This document shows positions 22,496-34,482 of a DNA stretch of 64,000 bases, piece by piece. The translations under genes and the position numbers were made by a program. How positions within the stretch are numbered: the stretch's first letter is position 1; each line of letters begins with the position of its first letter. Below the pieces are notes generated by a model that did not search any database, was not told where the DNA came from, and saw only the letters and a list, made by a program, of their open reading frames with translations. The stretch is from Triatoma infestans (lineage: Eukaryota > Arthropoda > Insecta > Hemiptera > Reduviidae). The DNA lies in the NCBI GenBank assembly GCA_011037195.1, contig JAAEAF010014405.1, positions 124,001 through 188,000 of the forward strand, read 5' to 3'.

Positions 22496-22865
22496 ATAAT
22501 AATTACTTCAGAACTGGGCCTCTGTCCTTATCCTTTTGGTTTTCCCACAGTATTGCCCCACTTGGCACTCGTCCAGGTCCTGCTTTTCGGCTGAAGAATG
22601 TCCCTGGCCTTAGTACAGTCTGCCAGTTAATCTCACTGGCCAGCATCCCCTCAACCAGAGTATCTGGGGTCTGTCGCCCAATCACCGCCTCAAGGTCACT
22701 TCTCAGCCGTTCCCACTGACGGCAGGAAAAAAACGAGTGGAAAGTATCGTCTTTACTACCGGGGCAATAAAGGCATTCCTCATTCTCTGCTTTTCCAATC
22801 TTTTTCAGGTTCGCCCTGAAATATGCTCGCTCAGGAGTATGTGACGTAAAAGTCCACTTCCCCAC
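22496..22865 (-). pseudogene. R1/I-like LINE, C-terminal fragment
   Basis: The minus-strand frame encodes AYFRANLKKIGKAENEECLY, then C..C, a HSFFSC segment (zinc knuckle), W-E-R-L-R and a TLVEGMLASEINW segment. This is typical of the end of LINE ORF2. The tail on this strand is an (ATT)n run at 22483-22502. The upstream part is absent. Confidence 0.65.
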
Positions 22866-22929
22866 GTGGTCTTTTCGTCCATGCCTTCACCTCCCTAATC
22901 AACCTAGCGGTCCATCGGCCCCGCAGATC

Positions 22930-23497
22930 AATAATAACAATAATAACTTGCTCTCAAGACTGGTTAGATTGAGGAATGTATGCCATACTACAAGTGTGAG
23001 CCTCAATCTAGACTGGAGTATAATATTTGGAGACTGTCCTAGGACCGGACAGCGCTCTCTGATAGAACAGTCCATCACAATCGACCTGATATTGTGCTTT
23101 ATGACACGGAGAGGAGAGGCGGTAACGTTGGTAGACATTGCAGTTCCAAACAACAACAAACTCCTACAAGTAATGGCGGGAAAAAAACGGAAGTATGCAG
23201 AGCTTGGGTTCGAAATAAAAAGGGTATGGAAAGTGGGCGGCTATCCGAGTAATACCCATAGTTCTCGGGATAGTGTCCCACAAATTGCACGAAAGTATAG
23301 CCACCCTGGGAATTGGACCGAAATATTTATATGGTCCTCCAGAAAGCAGTTGGTTAAACACGTGCCATATTGTCCGGAAATTCTTAAACAAACAATAAAT
23401 AATCATGTACTTGGTTTCATCCCTTACATTATTACATTATGTCCAGTATTATTACTGCAACTTGAAAATAATATAATAATAATAATAATAATATTGT
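22930..23497 (+). pseudogene. RLE-type LINE, 3' end
   Basis: Reads DRTVHHNRPDIVLYDTERR in one frame, then after a shift EAVTLVDIAVPNNN, KKRKYAELGFEIKR and a C-terminal KQTINNHVLGF-like end. RPD plus an Asp about 14 residues later fits the restriction-like endonuclease active site of R2-superfamily LINEs. The shift occurs in the same place as in the 3541 copy. The tail is (AAT)n at 23469-23492. Confidence 0.75.
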
Positions 23498-24400
23498 TTA
23501 AAAGTTAATTAAATATTTATTACATACATTTTATAGTTTATAAAAACTGACTGAAACATCACTATTGTTTACTATTATTCATCTGTTTGATTTTATTTTA
23601 TTGACCATACCGAACAAATTGTTGTACGTATTGTCTTGTGATTAATTGTTGTTTTTGATGTTGTCAGCTTGTCTTTGTTGTTTTGATAATTATCACGCTA
23701 TTCTCTCTCACTTTCTTTCAATATAGTTTACAGTGAAGATAATATATATTCCCAAGTTTGCTCATAAGAATCCTCCTCTCATAAGCAAAGTGCACTGTCA
23801 ACCAGCCTAAACATATGTAGTTTAACAACGATGTTTTCTATGGCTATTCAAAGCTTGGCTTAACATACATGCTAAAGGCAGATAATTCCATTTTATATTG
23901 TGGGTGTGAATAGTTATGACAGAAGAGTCATAAAAACTCAAATTTAAAATTCTGTTTTAGATATATCCAAGAATTTCCGTGGAAGGTTTCTGCCCAAAAT
24001 ATAACAACTGAATTATAGATTTATTGATATTTATGTTCACGTAGTTTTTTTTCTTTCAATTTTCTTGTAAACATGCAATGATTTTCTTTAAATTATGTTT
24101 TCTATTTTTATGCATACATAGAGAATTTAATTTTAATTGAAACAATTTTTTAGTCAAATTGTTGAGTACTACAACGTCAAGTTTATCAAAATTTACCATT
24201 TCGTTTAAAGCTCGGTTCCAACATATATTTTGTATACTTAAGAGCAATAAAATTATTCACTTAAAATTCCAAAATATGTATTATAATATAAGAATGTTTG
24301 TAATTAAGATTTGTGATATTTTCAGTAAGAGAAAGTTGTATGAAATGATTTCATAGAATGAATGGCTTTATTGCTAAAAAAATAAATATATAAATACATA
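23498..24400. other. AT-rich DNA with no recognisable gene
   Basis: Low-complexity sequence. Open frames at 24056 (minus) and 24159 (plus) overlap each other and show no domain. Confidence 0.4.
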
Positions 24401-24413
24401 AATATAAATAAAT

Positions 24414-24620
24414 GTTTAAAATATGGGTGGATCTGCAATGCTGGATAACATCCAGTTATTTTATCCGTAGTAGCATGCAATATTGGCTTTGTTCTTGACC
24501 AGTTTCGGATTTTCATCCATCGTCAGAGCTAATTCACCAAGCTCGTGATGGATGATGACAATGGATGAAAATCCGAAACCGGTCAGGAACAAAACCAATA
24601 TACGACGGATAAAATACCGG
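24414..24620 (+). mobile_element. FB2 fold-back element, short copy with target duplication
   Basis: Starts near TATGGGTGGATCTGCAATGC and ends GACGGATAAAATACCGG. It is flanked by 12-bp direct repeats ATATAAATAAAT at 24402-24413 and 24621-24632. Both arms keep ATGGATGAAAATCCGAAAC in opposite directions around a very short centre, so the copy is nearly two cores back to back. Confidence 0.75.
24491..24530 (-). ncRNA. Hammerhead-ribozyme-like core (FB2)
   Basis: Minus strand: CTGACGA, T, GGAT-GAAA-ATCC, GAA, ACTGGT, C. The core is complete except that ACCGGT carries one change, which weakens its self-pairing. The opposite arm (24551-24590, plus) keeps GAA-ACCGGT-C but has ATGACAA in place of CTGACGA. 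Confidence 0.35.
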
Positions 24621-24771
24621 ATATAAATAAATATAAGTAGAAAATAAAATATATATATTATTTTCAAAAATTATCAACAAAAATGTCCCTTTAAATTAAT
24701 ATTTCAACTGAAGCTTTAATGGCATGGGCTGAAGCTGTCTGTCCGGAATTCTGTCTTGTTATTACTGTTAG

Positions 24772-24905
24772 AGAAAAATTATTTTAATCGTGTCAAATTT
24801 TTCATATCTAGTTTTCCCCGGAAATACACGTTTTGAGGTCCCCTGAACCACCTTCCTCCGAAAAAAGAGTGTTTTTCAAAAAAATGGTGTTACGTGATCA
24901 TATCT
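24772..24905 (-). mobile_element. HINE-like 3' fragment
   Basis: Plus strand shows ATTTTAATCGTGTCAAATTT, a CCGGAAATACACGTTTTGAGG block and CCCCTGAACC, then diverges. The stem-loop is nearly lost. Confidence 0.6.
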
Positions 24906-25210
24906 TTTTTCCGATAAGAATTTTTATGCCACCCCTTTACCTTCTAGCTATTTAAACCATGATCGTGCAGAAGGTTTTTTAAAACAAGCAAAAAATTAGT
25001 TGGCTCGGGGCGAAAGAAGAAACTTTTTATTTGAAACCTTTGGTGTCCTTCCTCAGGAACTGTTAAGGACGAATGGAGAGTTAAATGTTCCAATCGTTAA
25101 TAGTTTTTTTTCTTTTTAAACGCTCAATTTATATTAGAAAGAAATTAATTAATGAAAGAGGCTCAAAATAAGATGAATTTCACTTTATAAAATAGATTCA
25201 GAAGTTAATT

Positions 25211-25335
25211 TAGGTTATTTTAGGTTATTTTAGGTTAAATATAGGTTAATTTAGGTTATATAAAATAATTATTTTAGGTTAAATATAGGTTAATTTAGGT
25301 TATATAATTAATTTAGGTTAATAGGTTAATTTAGA
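25211..25335. repeat. TTAGGTTA-containing tandem repeat
   Basis: About ten copies of (T)TAGGTTA spaced by AT-rich bases. A ~50-bp block containing three of them is repeated twice. Each copy contains or nearly contains the insect telomere pentamer TTAGG, but the array is not a pure TTAGG run. Confidence 0.8.
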
Positions 25336-25807
25336 ATTACAAACTGTTTATTGTTCGTTTCCAGAAAGAAGAACATTTAAAGTGGAAACCTTATATGACA
25401 TAAAATGCTAGCTACAGATCCATCATTTTTTTTGGATCAATATTTGAACTTACCCTGCAATAAACAATTCACTAATTTCTGTTCCTATAACTCTCAGAAT
25501 TTAAAATTCAGAAGTATGGTCTTTGCACACAAAAAATTTGTATCCATATCAAAATTTCTCCATAGAATCCACAAATATACATTTCTATATCATCAATAAC
25601 ATCCTTAGATAAAGCCTTCAATATTTTATTCAACGTTCACGTCATCTAAACCCTTATTTTATATAGCATAATTTGGCTAATTTCCATAACAAATTACAAT
25701 GTCGAGCTAATCATAAAGATAGAATAAATTAGTAAAACTTATTAATGCTCAAAATTGCCTATAAACTGTCAGCCCTACAGAATCTTGTGTCCTAAGAATC
25801 GTCAGTC

Positions 25808-27305
25808 ACTTTCTCTTACTCCTAGATAAGAGGAAGTATTGTAATCGTGCCAAATTTAGCAATATCGAGTTTTCACCGGAAATTTTCGTATGGAGGTTCC
25901 CCTGAATTCAAAAAAGTGTTTTTTTTAGAAAATCGTGTGTGTCTGTATGTATGTGAACAGCATAGGTCAAAAACGAAAAAACACAGAAGTTCAAACTTGA
26001 TATTCCGTTTACGTATCACCATGGGATCCGACAGTAGATCATCTGTCAAAATTCCTCAGCCGGAAGTAAGACTTTACTAGTTGTTTTTTTTTACGTTTTT
26101 TTGCAATTTTTCTCAAAAATGGCTCGGACGATTTTCTTCAAACTCGCTATATCAACTACATATACAAAAATCTACAACTTTTATTTAATACTTTTCTCTG
26201 GAAAAATTCATTTAAGGGTACTTATGGGGGGGAGTGATGGGATTAGGTTTTACTTTAAAGTGTGTGATAGATGCAAGAAACTTGAAATAATATTAATTTT
26301 TAAATAAATCTAAATTATCAAGATATGTAACATACTCTTGCAAAAGGGCTAACCAGGTATACAAGTCCAGTTACTGGTACGGTACAAGAACAATTATGGC
26401 ATTGTACTACCCCTTCTCCTCACAGGGGAGGAATTGAAGAAACAAAGAGAAGAGATATTTTAGGACAGACTTGTGTTTCAAATCAAGGTGGAAACATATA
26501 CCAGTAGCAAGTTATAAGTTAAAACATAAGAGTTTGGCATTTAATCGAGATTAACTAATTGATTCATACTTAATCGCTGTGATATTATAAAGCTATTTGA
26601 ATTCAGTTAGAAAATATATTTATTTTATAATCAGTGGTGTTTCTTGATTATATTCTTATACTTCTATATTTTCCTCAAACATACTTAACAAGCCCTTCAT
26701 ATAAATCCGCTCGTGCTACACAACCAGCTTGTGCTACCACAAATACACATCCACACCATAACATTACAAGTGCTATTTCAGTTTATTTGACAATTCTGTC
26801 ATATACATAATATTAATTAGAATTAAATGTGTTATTGAAATTCCCAGGTTGAAAAAAAAAATCGGATAACCGGAAGTACATTTTTACAGAAATGTATTTT
26901 TCAGTTTTCTGATTTTTTCTTTAAAAACGGCTCCAATGATTTTCTTTAAACTAGGAATGTGAACTACACATATAAAGAGCTACAACTTATATTTGAAACA
27001 TTTCTTCTGATAAAGTCATTTAAGGGGACTTTTGGTGGAGGGGGTGGGGATTATGTTTTTCTCTAAAGTGCTATCGTAGTTGATTATACAATCCTACCAT
27101 CCTAAACAAAATTAATTAGAAATAAATATATGGCCAAAATTCCGAGTTTCAAGAAAATTAGTAAAACGGAAGTGTGCTTTTTCTGAACGGTTTTTTACAG
27201 TTTTCAACGAATTTCATTAAATTTGGTACATTAACTATAAAATTTGTCAATTACAATTTTGGAAACTGGAGTAAGAGAAAGTTGTGTGAGTGTATCACAC
27301 CAGAT
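25808..27305 (-). mobile_element. HINE-like element with a ~500 bp insertion
   Basis: Plus strand starts ACTTTCTCTTACTCCTAG and ends GGAGTAAGAGAAAGTTGTGTG..CACACCAGAT. Internal landmarks stop at about 26262 and resume at about 26770 in the middle of the CTAAAGTGCTATTTCAG block. The intervening 26263-26769 has no similarity to the family and no recognised identity. Confidence 0.75.
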
Positions 27306-28200
27306 TTTTCTTTTACATTTTCACAGATAAATGTAGATAATTGCAAAGCATATGTTACATTGCACAGATAAATGAATAAATAAAATTTGCAAAATCTCGC
27401 AGAGATGTATGTTTTAACAGCATTTTTCAAACTGAACACTCTTTCATTAAGTTTGTGGCTATTGAGCAAGGCAACCAATTGTTTTAGTTTAACAAATAGA
27501 CGAATACTGGAAATTCCAGACAACAAACATTATAAGTTTGCTACATTGCGCTAGAATGGAGCTGGAGTATCTTTAAGGTAAAAAGTTTGATTAGATTTGA
27601 TGTCTTCTTGATGAAGTGCTTGGATTAAATGAAATCATAAAACACACTCTCAAAAATGAACTAAATTAATTATTCAACTTCAACGCTTCGTAATTATCGT
27701 TCAAACATAATCACCCCATTAATGGAAGAAATTTTTCTAAACACCGTGTCTATCTTCACATTATCTCGATGAAAAAAACTTTCAAGTTGATTTTTACTCC
27801 AGTCAATTAACAACTTCGACTTTATTTAGAGAACGCTACCCCTTCCACAGCGAAAAAAAAATTACTTCGGTAGTGCTCATAAAATAATTAACATTCTCTG
27901 GTGACTCTGCATTGTCCACACATTTATCTGCATAAATCTACGCTTCACACTGGTGGAGTACGCGTTCAAGTGTTTGGAAGAGCTGAAGTCGCTGAAGATG
28001 TGGTAACAAAGACGCTAATTTTTGTCACATTAAGTTCTGAAGGTGTAAGTTATACAGCTGGCCTCTTTCTAATATAAAATTCAATTTGCATATTTTTTTA
28101 TATTTATATATATTTCATGTTAATCTCAGTGTTATACTTCAACAATAATATAACCATCTATTCCGGGCGGAAAACTCTGATATGAATTAAAAATAAGATC
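27306..28200. other. Unassigned sequence
   Basis: No gene or repeat recognised. A 91-codon minus frame at 27251-27526 partly overlaps the HINE-like end and has no domain. Confidence 0.35.
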
Positions 28201-28204
28201 TTGT

Positions 28205-28925
28205 ATCTTAAAAAACATCTGGTGCACAGTAGCTCTCACATAAGAAGGAGAGAGAGATTAGGTTTCTTTATGCTCAAGAATCGCAATCTCAGTTCAGCCA
28301 CCCTCACAGTATCGTGTGTGGCACGAAAGTCTTCTATTAAAGCTCAGGCGAATTCTACCTTACTACCTCATTCTCAAATCCTACTTTCAGATAATTGAAG
28401 GCACTGTCCAATCCTCTATACATCCTATTCTTGCTGGAGTACCTCAAGGCAGTGTCTTAGCCCCACTACATTATTCAGTCTATACATCGGACTTACCTAC
28501 ACATCCCTCTACTTCTATATACACCTTTGCGGATGACACTGCAATTCTCTTCACACATAGTGATCCCACGCTCTCTGTCCGTTCTCTATAATCACATCTA
28601 CATTCACTAAAACCTTGGCTGCAAAAATGGCGAATAAAAATCAATCCACATAAATCAAAATACATAGTCTTTACACTGAAACGAAAAACTCTTGCCCTTG
28701 ACTACTTATATAATTCTCCTATTCATTCAGCTGACCATGTGCGGTACCTGGGAGTATACCTCGATAAGACACTCACATGAAATCCTCATACACAACTTAA
28801 ACGAATAGAATTAAACAAAAGATGTAAGCTTCTAGCTAGACTACTTGATCACCGATCAAAACTAACACTTCACAATAAAAGATGACTGTATCTATCCCTC
28901 CTAGCACCTATTTACTTATTGTACC
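28205..28925 (+). pseudogene. Jockey-clade LINE, reverse transcriptase fragment
   Basis: Encodes the fingers-to-thumb part of RT: ILAGVPQGSVLAPL at about 28425, YTFADDTAIL at about 28520 (catalytic F/YADD), then in the same general order KPWLQKWRIKIN, VRYLGVYLDKTLT and LLARLLDHRSKLTL. It matches the full-length Jockey at 34-38 kb in order and many residues. Stops occur (for example after VRSL at 28591 and in LTxNPH near 28780), so it is dead. Truncated at both ends. Confidence 0.8.
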
Positions 28926-29149
28926 ATTATGTACAGTTGTTAATGACCAATAAAAATTTAAAAAAAAAATTAGAGAAGCTATTACCATATAAAAAAGTAA
29001 AAAAATATATTATACGGAAATAAAAATTATAGCTAATAAACAATCGCTAAAACTCGGGGTTTTTTAAGGGGAGTAAATGCATTTAAGTATCATTACGCTC
29101 CCCAACATCAGAACCCTTACCAACCCTTACATGAGAGTATATATGCTTA

Positions 29150-30340
29150 ATTCTAACAAGGTTGTTGCCGCGGTGGTGGTAGCCAGGGATTACGAGGTGG
29201 CACATATAAGATTGCGACAAGTAATGCGGCGTGTCACGGCCTGGTTAGAGGAACATGGTCTGAGCCTGTCTCCGGAGAAGACGGAAGTAGTGTTGCTCAC
29301 TAGACGTCGGATCTCCCAAGTGCTTGGGGCCTGAGAATCAACGGTAGAACGTTGAAAGCTCAGAGCTACGTCCGATACTTAGGGGTGCATTTAGACACCA
29401 AGCTAGCTTTCTGGGAGCAAGTGCGGCGCTCCAGCGACAAGGAGGCGAGGGTGACTGCGAGCTTGAGCAGGTTGATGGCAAATGTGGGAGCACCGAGAGC
29501 CAACAGACGCCGACTCATCATTCCGTCACGAATGGCATTCTTTTGTATGGATGCGAGGAGACACTAGAGGCAGCTTGCTGCGGTGCAGCGGAGGGGGGCT
29601 CTTAGGATTGCTAGTGCGTACCGCATTGTGTCGAGGCCTGCGGTTTTGGTGGTTGCGGGGATAGCTCCTATCGACCTCATGGCGCAGGAGATGAAGGCCA
29701 GATTGGTAGCCAGGAGGACCATGTTGATGAGGTAGTAGGAGCGTTGGGAGGAGGAGCATCGCGGTAGGTGGACGTCAAGGCTCATCCCAAGCTTGGAGAG
29801 ATGGGTGAGTAGAAAGCATGGGCGGGGTCGACTACTTCCTCCCAATTTCTCATGGGACACGGTTGCTTTGCCATTTACCTGTGGGAAGGTGGGAGACTCG
29901 GCGTGCATATACGGAGACGCCGTCAGGGTCGACGCGTGCCACACCTTTATCGTGTGCGGGAGATGGGCGAGAGAAAGACGAAGGCTGGAGGCTGAAATCG
30001 GGAGGGTTACCTCGGAAACGGTGGTGAGGACCATGCTCATCCGAAGAGACCGGTGGGACAGGGTGCTATCTTTGTCCGGACGGTACTTCGGATGAAAATT
30101 ATTGAGATGAACCGGCACTTTGACCCTCCCCCCCGAGGACGGGGTCCAGCTAGTCTGGAGTGGGACGGTTAGGGCGTATTATGAGGCACCACCCCGAAGT
30201 AATACCTTAGCAGTTCCGGGTTGGGCGTATGCCTGCGAGGGAGGAAAGGGTTTTTAGTGGGTGCGAGTTCCACACTCGTGCGGAGGCATTTTCCCGCAAA
30301 AACAAGCTGGTACCAGTTAAAAAAAAAAAAAAAACAAGCT
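29150..30340 (+). pseudogene. R1-like LINE, 3' half with poly-A
   Basis: RT connection region and C-terminus: WLEEHGLSLSPEKTEVVLLT, LRINGR..VRYLGVHLDTKL, VQRRGALRIASAYRIVSRPA-type segment, SWDTVALPFTCGKVG and a final RYFG stop at about 30093. Frames shift at about 29335 and 29570. The GC-rich 3' UTR contains a GGTTTTTAGTGGGTGCGAG block, as in R1-clade ends, then an A-run at 30319-30334. The A-run is bracketed by a ~19-bp near-repeat (ACAAGCTGGTACCAGTT and ACAAGCTGGTAGCAGTT). The large minus-strand frame at 29564-30118 is antisense shadow. Confidence 0.8.
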
Positions 30341-31160
30341 GGTAGCAGTTTTACTCACACTCTTGTCAACCTCTTCTGACTGACTAGCCCTGCGTATCTG
30401 ATAGGCATCATCCTATCTTTAAAATATTCTGTAAATCCGAACAGAGTGGTTTAAAAAAAAAAATATATATTAAGTTCATGGTAAGTGAAATTTATTGAAG
30501 TAAACTTAAAATAATTGGTAAAAGTGATGATCTAGATTTATAAAATGGTCGCATTTTTTAAAGCCGCCACGATGGCCATCTTTTTTTTTAGAAGCTGCAA
30601 GTTGTATGGTGACTTCAGAAGTTTGAAATTAGTGCCGCATTAGTGATGAAACCGAATTAGTAATTGCCAGCTAACTGATTAGTCGATTTGATTTGTAATA
30701 ATATCTTAAATAAATTTTCAAATCTTGGCAAAATTACTGTGAGCAGTATTTATAAAACGAATAGTTAGAACTTAAACATTGTCTAAGTAAATTTATGTTG
30801 TTTATAGAATGAATGAAGGTGAATGAGTGATATTGACTCAGATATTGACCAAACTTAATTGCATCAAATAAGCTAAATAACTCCTACCATTAATGTACGC
30901 TTTAACTTCAGTCAAATTGAATTATTTGTTTACCTTTGTTTTCTTCTGAAGTATTAATTAGTTTTGTGTTCGAGTATACCGCTAACAATGATTTATACGG
31001 AATATTGTAATCGATTTTTCAAAGTTTTTGTTTAAAATGTTCAACTTTTACATATTCATCATAATTTTAATCATATAATTAATACTATATAATTTTTACT
31101 ATATTGTTATTTCTATTTCTTTCTTTTTTTTTTCTTTTTTTCTAAGACGTGTCAATATCT
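30341..31160. other. AT-rich DNA with no recognisable gene
   Basis: Nothing recognisable apart from short A/T runs. Confidence 0.4.
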
Positions 31161-31164
31161 ATGG

Positions 31165-31385
31165 TCATTTTCGGCCGGAGCCTTCTCAGTGCACTGTTGG
31201 CCTCCGGACAGTGTTCTCTCGTAACAGACAACACTGCCAATACCGGACACAGTTAGCTGTAGAGGCTCCTAGGAAGAGAAAATCTAAGGATAAGCAGACC
31301 TTGATTCGAACCCGGGAACTCTGCGTTGCTAGAGTCCAGCGCGCTACCACTGAGCTTATTCCTTCCCTTAAGCTAATCCCTTTTA
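31165..31385 (-). repeat. tRNA-derived SINE, family S1
   Basis: Minus-strand copy. Plus strand shows CGGCCGGAGCCTTCTCAGTG, CCGGACAGTGTTCTCTCG and the inverse B-box GATTCGAACCC, then GCGCGCTACCACTGAGCT (inverse of the head). The body is well preserved. Confidence 0.8.
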
Positions 31386-31919
31386 AGATTGATTTAATGA
31401 ATTAATTGGAGTATTATATTATTGTAGTTTATTTGTAAAATATCGCGATGATCTTCGGATAATCTTGCGACTTGCGGATTCCCTTCGATATCATCAAAAA
31501 CATATTGAAGAAATTGAACCACCTTGTGATCATGATGAGCAAAGAGGCTAGAACTTGTTAGCCTGTGCGCAAGAATCACAATTGCTTTATGCAAGTATGA
31601 AGGGATCTTATAAATGAGGAACAGTAATATTGAAATAATACTTAAAAATTCTGATCCCTCCCACCTTTTAACAGTTTTTTAATATTTAAAAAAAAAAATA
31701 CTCTCTCTTCATTTCAATCTCAACGTTCTCAACGTTTACTCCTCTCCTACTCTAAGATATCTTTATCTGTCTTATTTTCTCTTGTTGTTAATATCATTTT
31801 ATTTAATTTACTGTCACTTCTGTTTTATAATTTCTTCTGTTAATATTTCTTTGATTTAAATTTTTTTTTTCTGTTATAAATCTAGGCACTTTTTCATAAC
31901 TTCTGTACTGTAAAATAAT

Positions 31920-32045
31920 GTATTTTCTCCAATAAATCTTTACGGAGCTCCTGTAGGAGGGCACCGGTGGTAACCCGAAACGTAGAGCAACAAAGAATTC
32001 TTTTCCTTTAAAAAAACTCCTCTGGCCATTGCCGTACATCTCATT
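31920..32045 (+). mobile_element. FB3 element, single arm
   Basis: AGGAGGGCACCGGTGGTAAC, CCCGAAACGTAGAGCAACAA, AGAATTCTTTTC and CTCTGGCCATTGCCGTAC are shared with 46607-46770. The GGG..CCC hairpin followed by GAAACG resembles the core of Penelope-type terminal repeats, but the upstream CTGANGA half is not recognisable (CTGTAGGA). Confidence 0.5.
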
Positions 32046-32302
32046 ATAATACTTAAAAAACTTTTTAACTTCGTAAATCTAATATATTCGTGAAGATTAC
32101 CACTTCTCTCATGACATTTACGTTTCAACTATTAGTTGGCAAGCTGGAAGTAATTTATACTGCATACCAGTCTTCAAACAATGTCATCGCCGTGTTAACA
32201 GTAAGTTTTAAAACTTTCAGAAACATGTCATCATATTATCCAAAATTTCCGAGTTTAAAGAAAATCGATTGACCGAAAGAGCGATTTTTTCTTCAGTTTT
32301 TT

Positions 32303-33312
32303 ACTTTCTCATACTCCTAGTAAGAGGAAGTATTGTAATCGTGTCAAATTTTCGATACTGAGTTTTCGGAAACGGAAATATCCGTTTTGAGGTTCCCTGA
32401 GTCCAAAAAAGTGGTTTTTAGTAAATGGTCTGTGTGTGCGTGTGTGTGTGTGTGTATGTATGTGAACAGCATAGCTCAAAAACGAAAACTCATAGAAAGT
32501 TTTCAAACTTGATATTCCATTTAGGTATCACCATGGGATCCGACAGTAGGTCATCTGTCAAAATTCCTCAACCGCAAGTACCAATGTACTGAATGGTTTT
32601 TTTCAGTTTTTTTGCGATTTTCTCAAAAATGGCATGGACGATTTTCTTCAAACTTGTTGTATCAACTACACATATAAAAATCTACAACTTTTATTTGAAA
32701 CATTTCTCAGGGCAAAATTCATTTAAGGCCACTTTTAGGGGAGAAGTGGGGTTAGGTTTTCATCTAGAGTGCTATTTCAGTTTATTAAACAATTCTACCT
32801 TCTTAATAATGTTAATTAGAATTAAATATGTCGTTGAAATTCCGAGTTTGAAAAAAAAAATCGGATAACCGGAAGTTGTTTAGTTTACAACTTTACTTAA
32901 TGATTTCTTCACTTTTTCGCGATTTTCCCAAAAATGGCTCCGACGATTTTCTTAAAACATCGTGTATAAACTAAATATACAATGATCTACATCTTTTAAT
33001 TATTAACATTTCTCTGGGAAAATTCATGTAAGGACACTTTTAGGGGAGGGGTGTGGTTACAGCTTCCTCTAAATTGCTATCATAGTTGATTATAACAATT
33101 TAATCATCCAAACAAAATTAATTAGAAATAAATAGATAGCCAAAATTACGAGTTTTAAGAAAATTAGTAAACCGGAAGTGCGCTTTTACTGAACTGTTTT
33201 TTTTTTTAATTTTCGACGAATTTCGTTAAATTTGGTACACATACTATAAAATTTGTGAATTATAATTTTGAGAATAGGAGTAAGAGAAGGTTGTGTGAGT
33301 GTTTCACACTAG
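32303..33312 (-). mobile_element. HINE-like element, full length
   Basis: Plus strand runs from ACTTTCTCATACTCCTAGTAAG to GGAGTAAGAGAAGGTTGTG and TTTCACACTAG. AACCGG-type blocks at about 32570 (mutated to AACCGC), 32867 and 33170 again give ~300-bp modules. A (GT)n tract lies at 32431-32455. It is in the opposite orientation to the copy at 33537, and their 5' ends face each other. Confidence 0.8.
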
Positions 33313-34482
33313 TTTTTTTTTTTTGTGATTTTGTCCATAAAAACGCTAATGTGGATTTCATTAACACTAACTATGAACTCAGAGACTTAACACATTCGTA
33401 TGAAACTTTTTTCATAGAAAGTTCTTTTGAAGAAGTTTTGGGGGAGTGGGGGAGTGTGGTTTCCTCCAAAAAAAATTCATTAGGTTTAGATTCTCCCATT
33501 GATATAAAATTGAAGAGAAGTAAACATTTAGTAAAAATCTGGTGTGAAACACTCACACAACTTTCTCTTACTCCAATTCTCAAAATTATAACTGACAAAT
33601 GTTATAGTTAGTGTACCAAATTTAATGAAATCCGTCGAAAACTGAAAATCTGTTCAGTAAAAGCGCACTTCCGGTTTACTAATTTTCTTGAAACTTGAAA
33701 TTTTGGCCATCTATTTATTTCTAATTAATTTTGTTTGGATGATAGAATTGTATAATCAACTATGATAGCATTTTAAAGAAAAACATAACCCCACCGCTTC
33801 CCTAAAAGTGCCCTTAAATGAATGTTCCTAGAGAAATGTTTTAAGTAAAAGTTGTAGATCATTGTATGCGTAGTTTATATAAGAAGTTACAAGAAAATCG
33901 ACGGAGCTATTTTTGAGAAAATCGCGAAAAAGTGAGGAAAAAATGTAGTAAAGTGCTAAAGTAAACGCACTTCCGGTTATGCGATTTATTTCAAACTTGG
34001 AATTTCAACAATATATTCAATTCTAATTAACATTTTTTAGATGATAGAATTGTCTAATAAACTGAAATAGCACTTTAGATGAAAACCTAACCCCACTCCT
34101 CTCCCAAAAGTGCACTAAATGCATTTTCCCAGAGAAATGTTTCAAATAAAAGTTGTAGCTCTTTGTATGTGTAGTTGATATATCATGTTTGAAGAAAATC
34201 GTCGGAGCCATTTTTGAGAAAATCGCAAAAAAGTTAAACTAGTAAAGTGGCATTTCCGGTTGTGGAATTTTGGCAGATAACGTACTGTCAGATTCTATGG
34301 TTATACCTTTTTTTATTTATTTTTTTTTTTTTACTTTATTTCTGCAACTGTACATATATACAACAAGCAAAATTGATGTATGAATATTGTACATATAAAT
34401 AAATATATATACAAATTGGCATGAGCGATGTGAACGGCGACCATCCAGTGATGGGAGCCGCTAGTTCGCCAAGAAGGCAATC

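Noticed and set aside
26101..26307. Similar open frames (..TIFFK..YNFYLKHFSG..) in several HINE-like copies
   Set aside because: The frame is part of the ~300-bp module, appears on either strand with the repeat, and is interrupted differently in each copy. It reflects repeat identity, not a conserved gene.
29564..30118. 184-codon minus-strand open frame
   Set aside because: It is antisense to a clearly recognisable R1-like LINE on the plus strand in GC-rich DNA.
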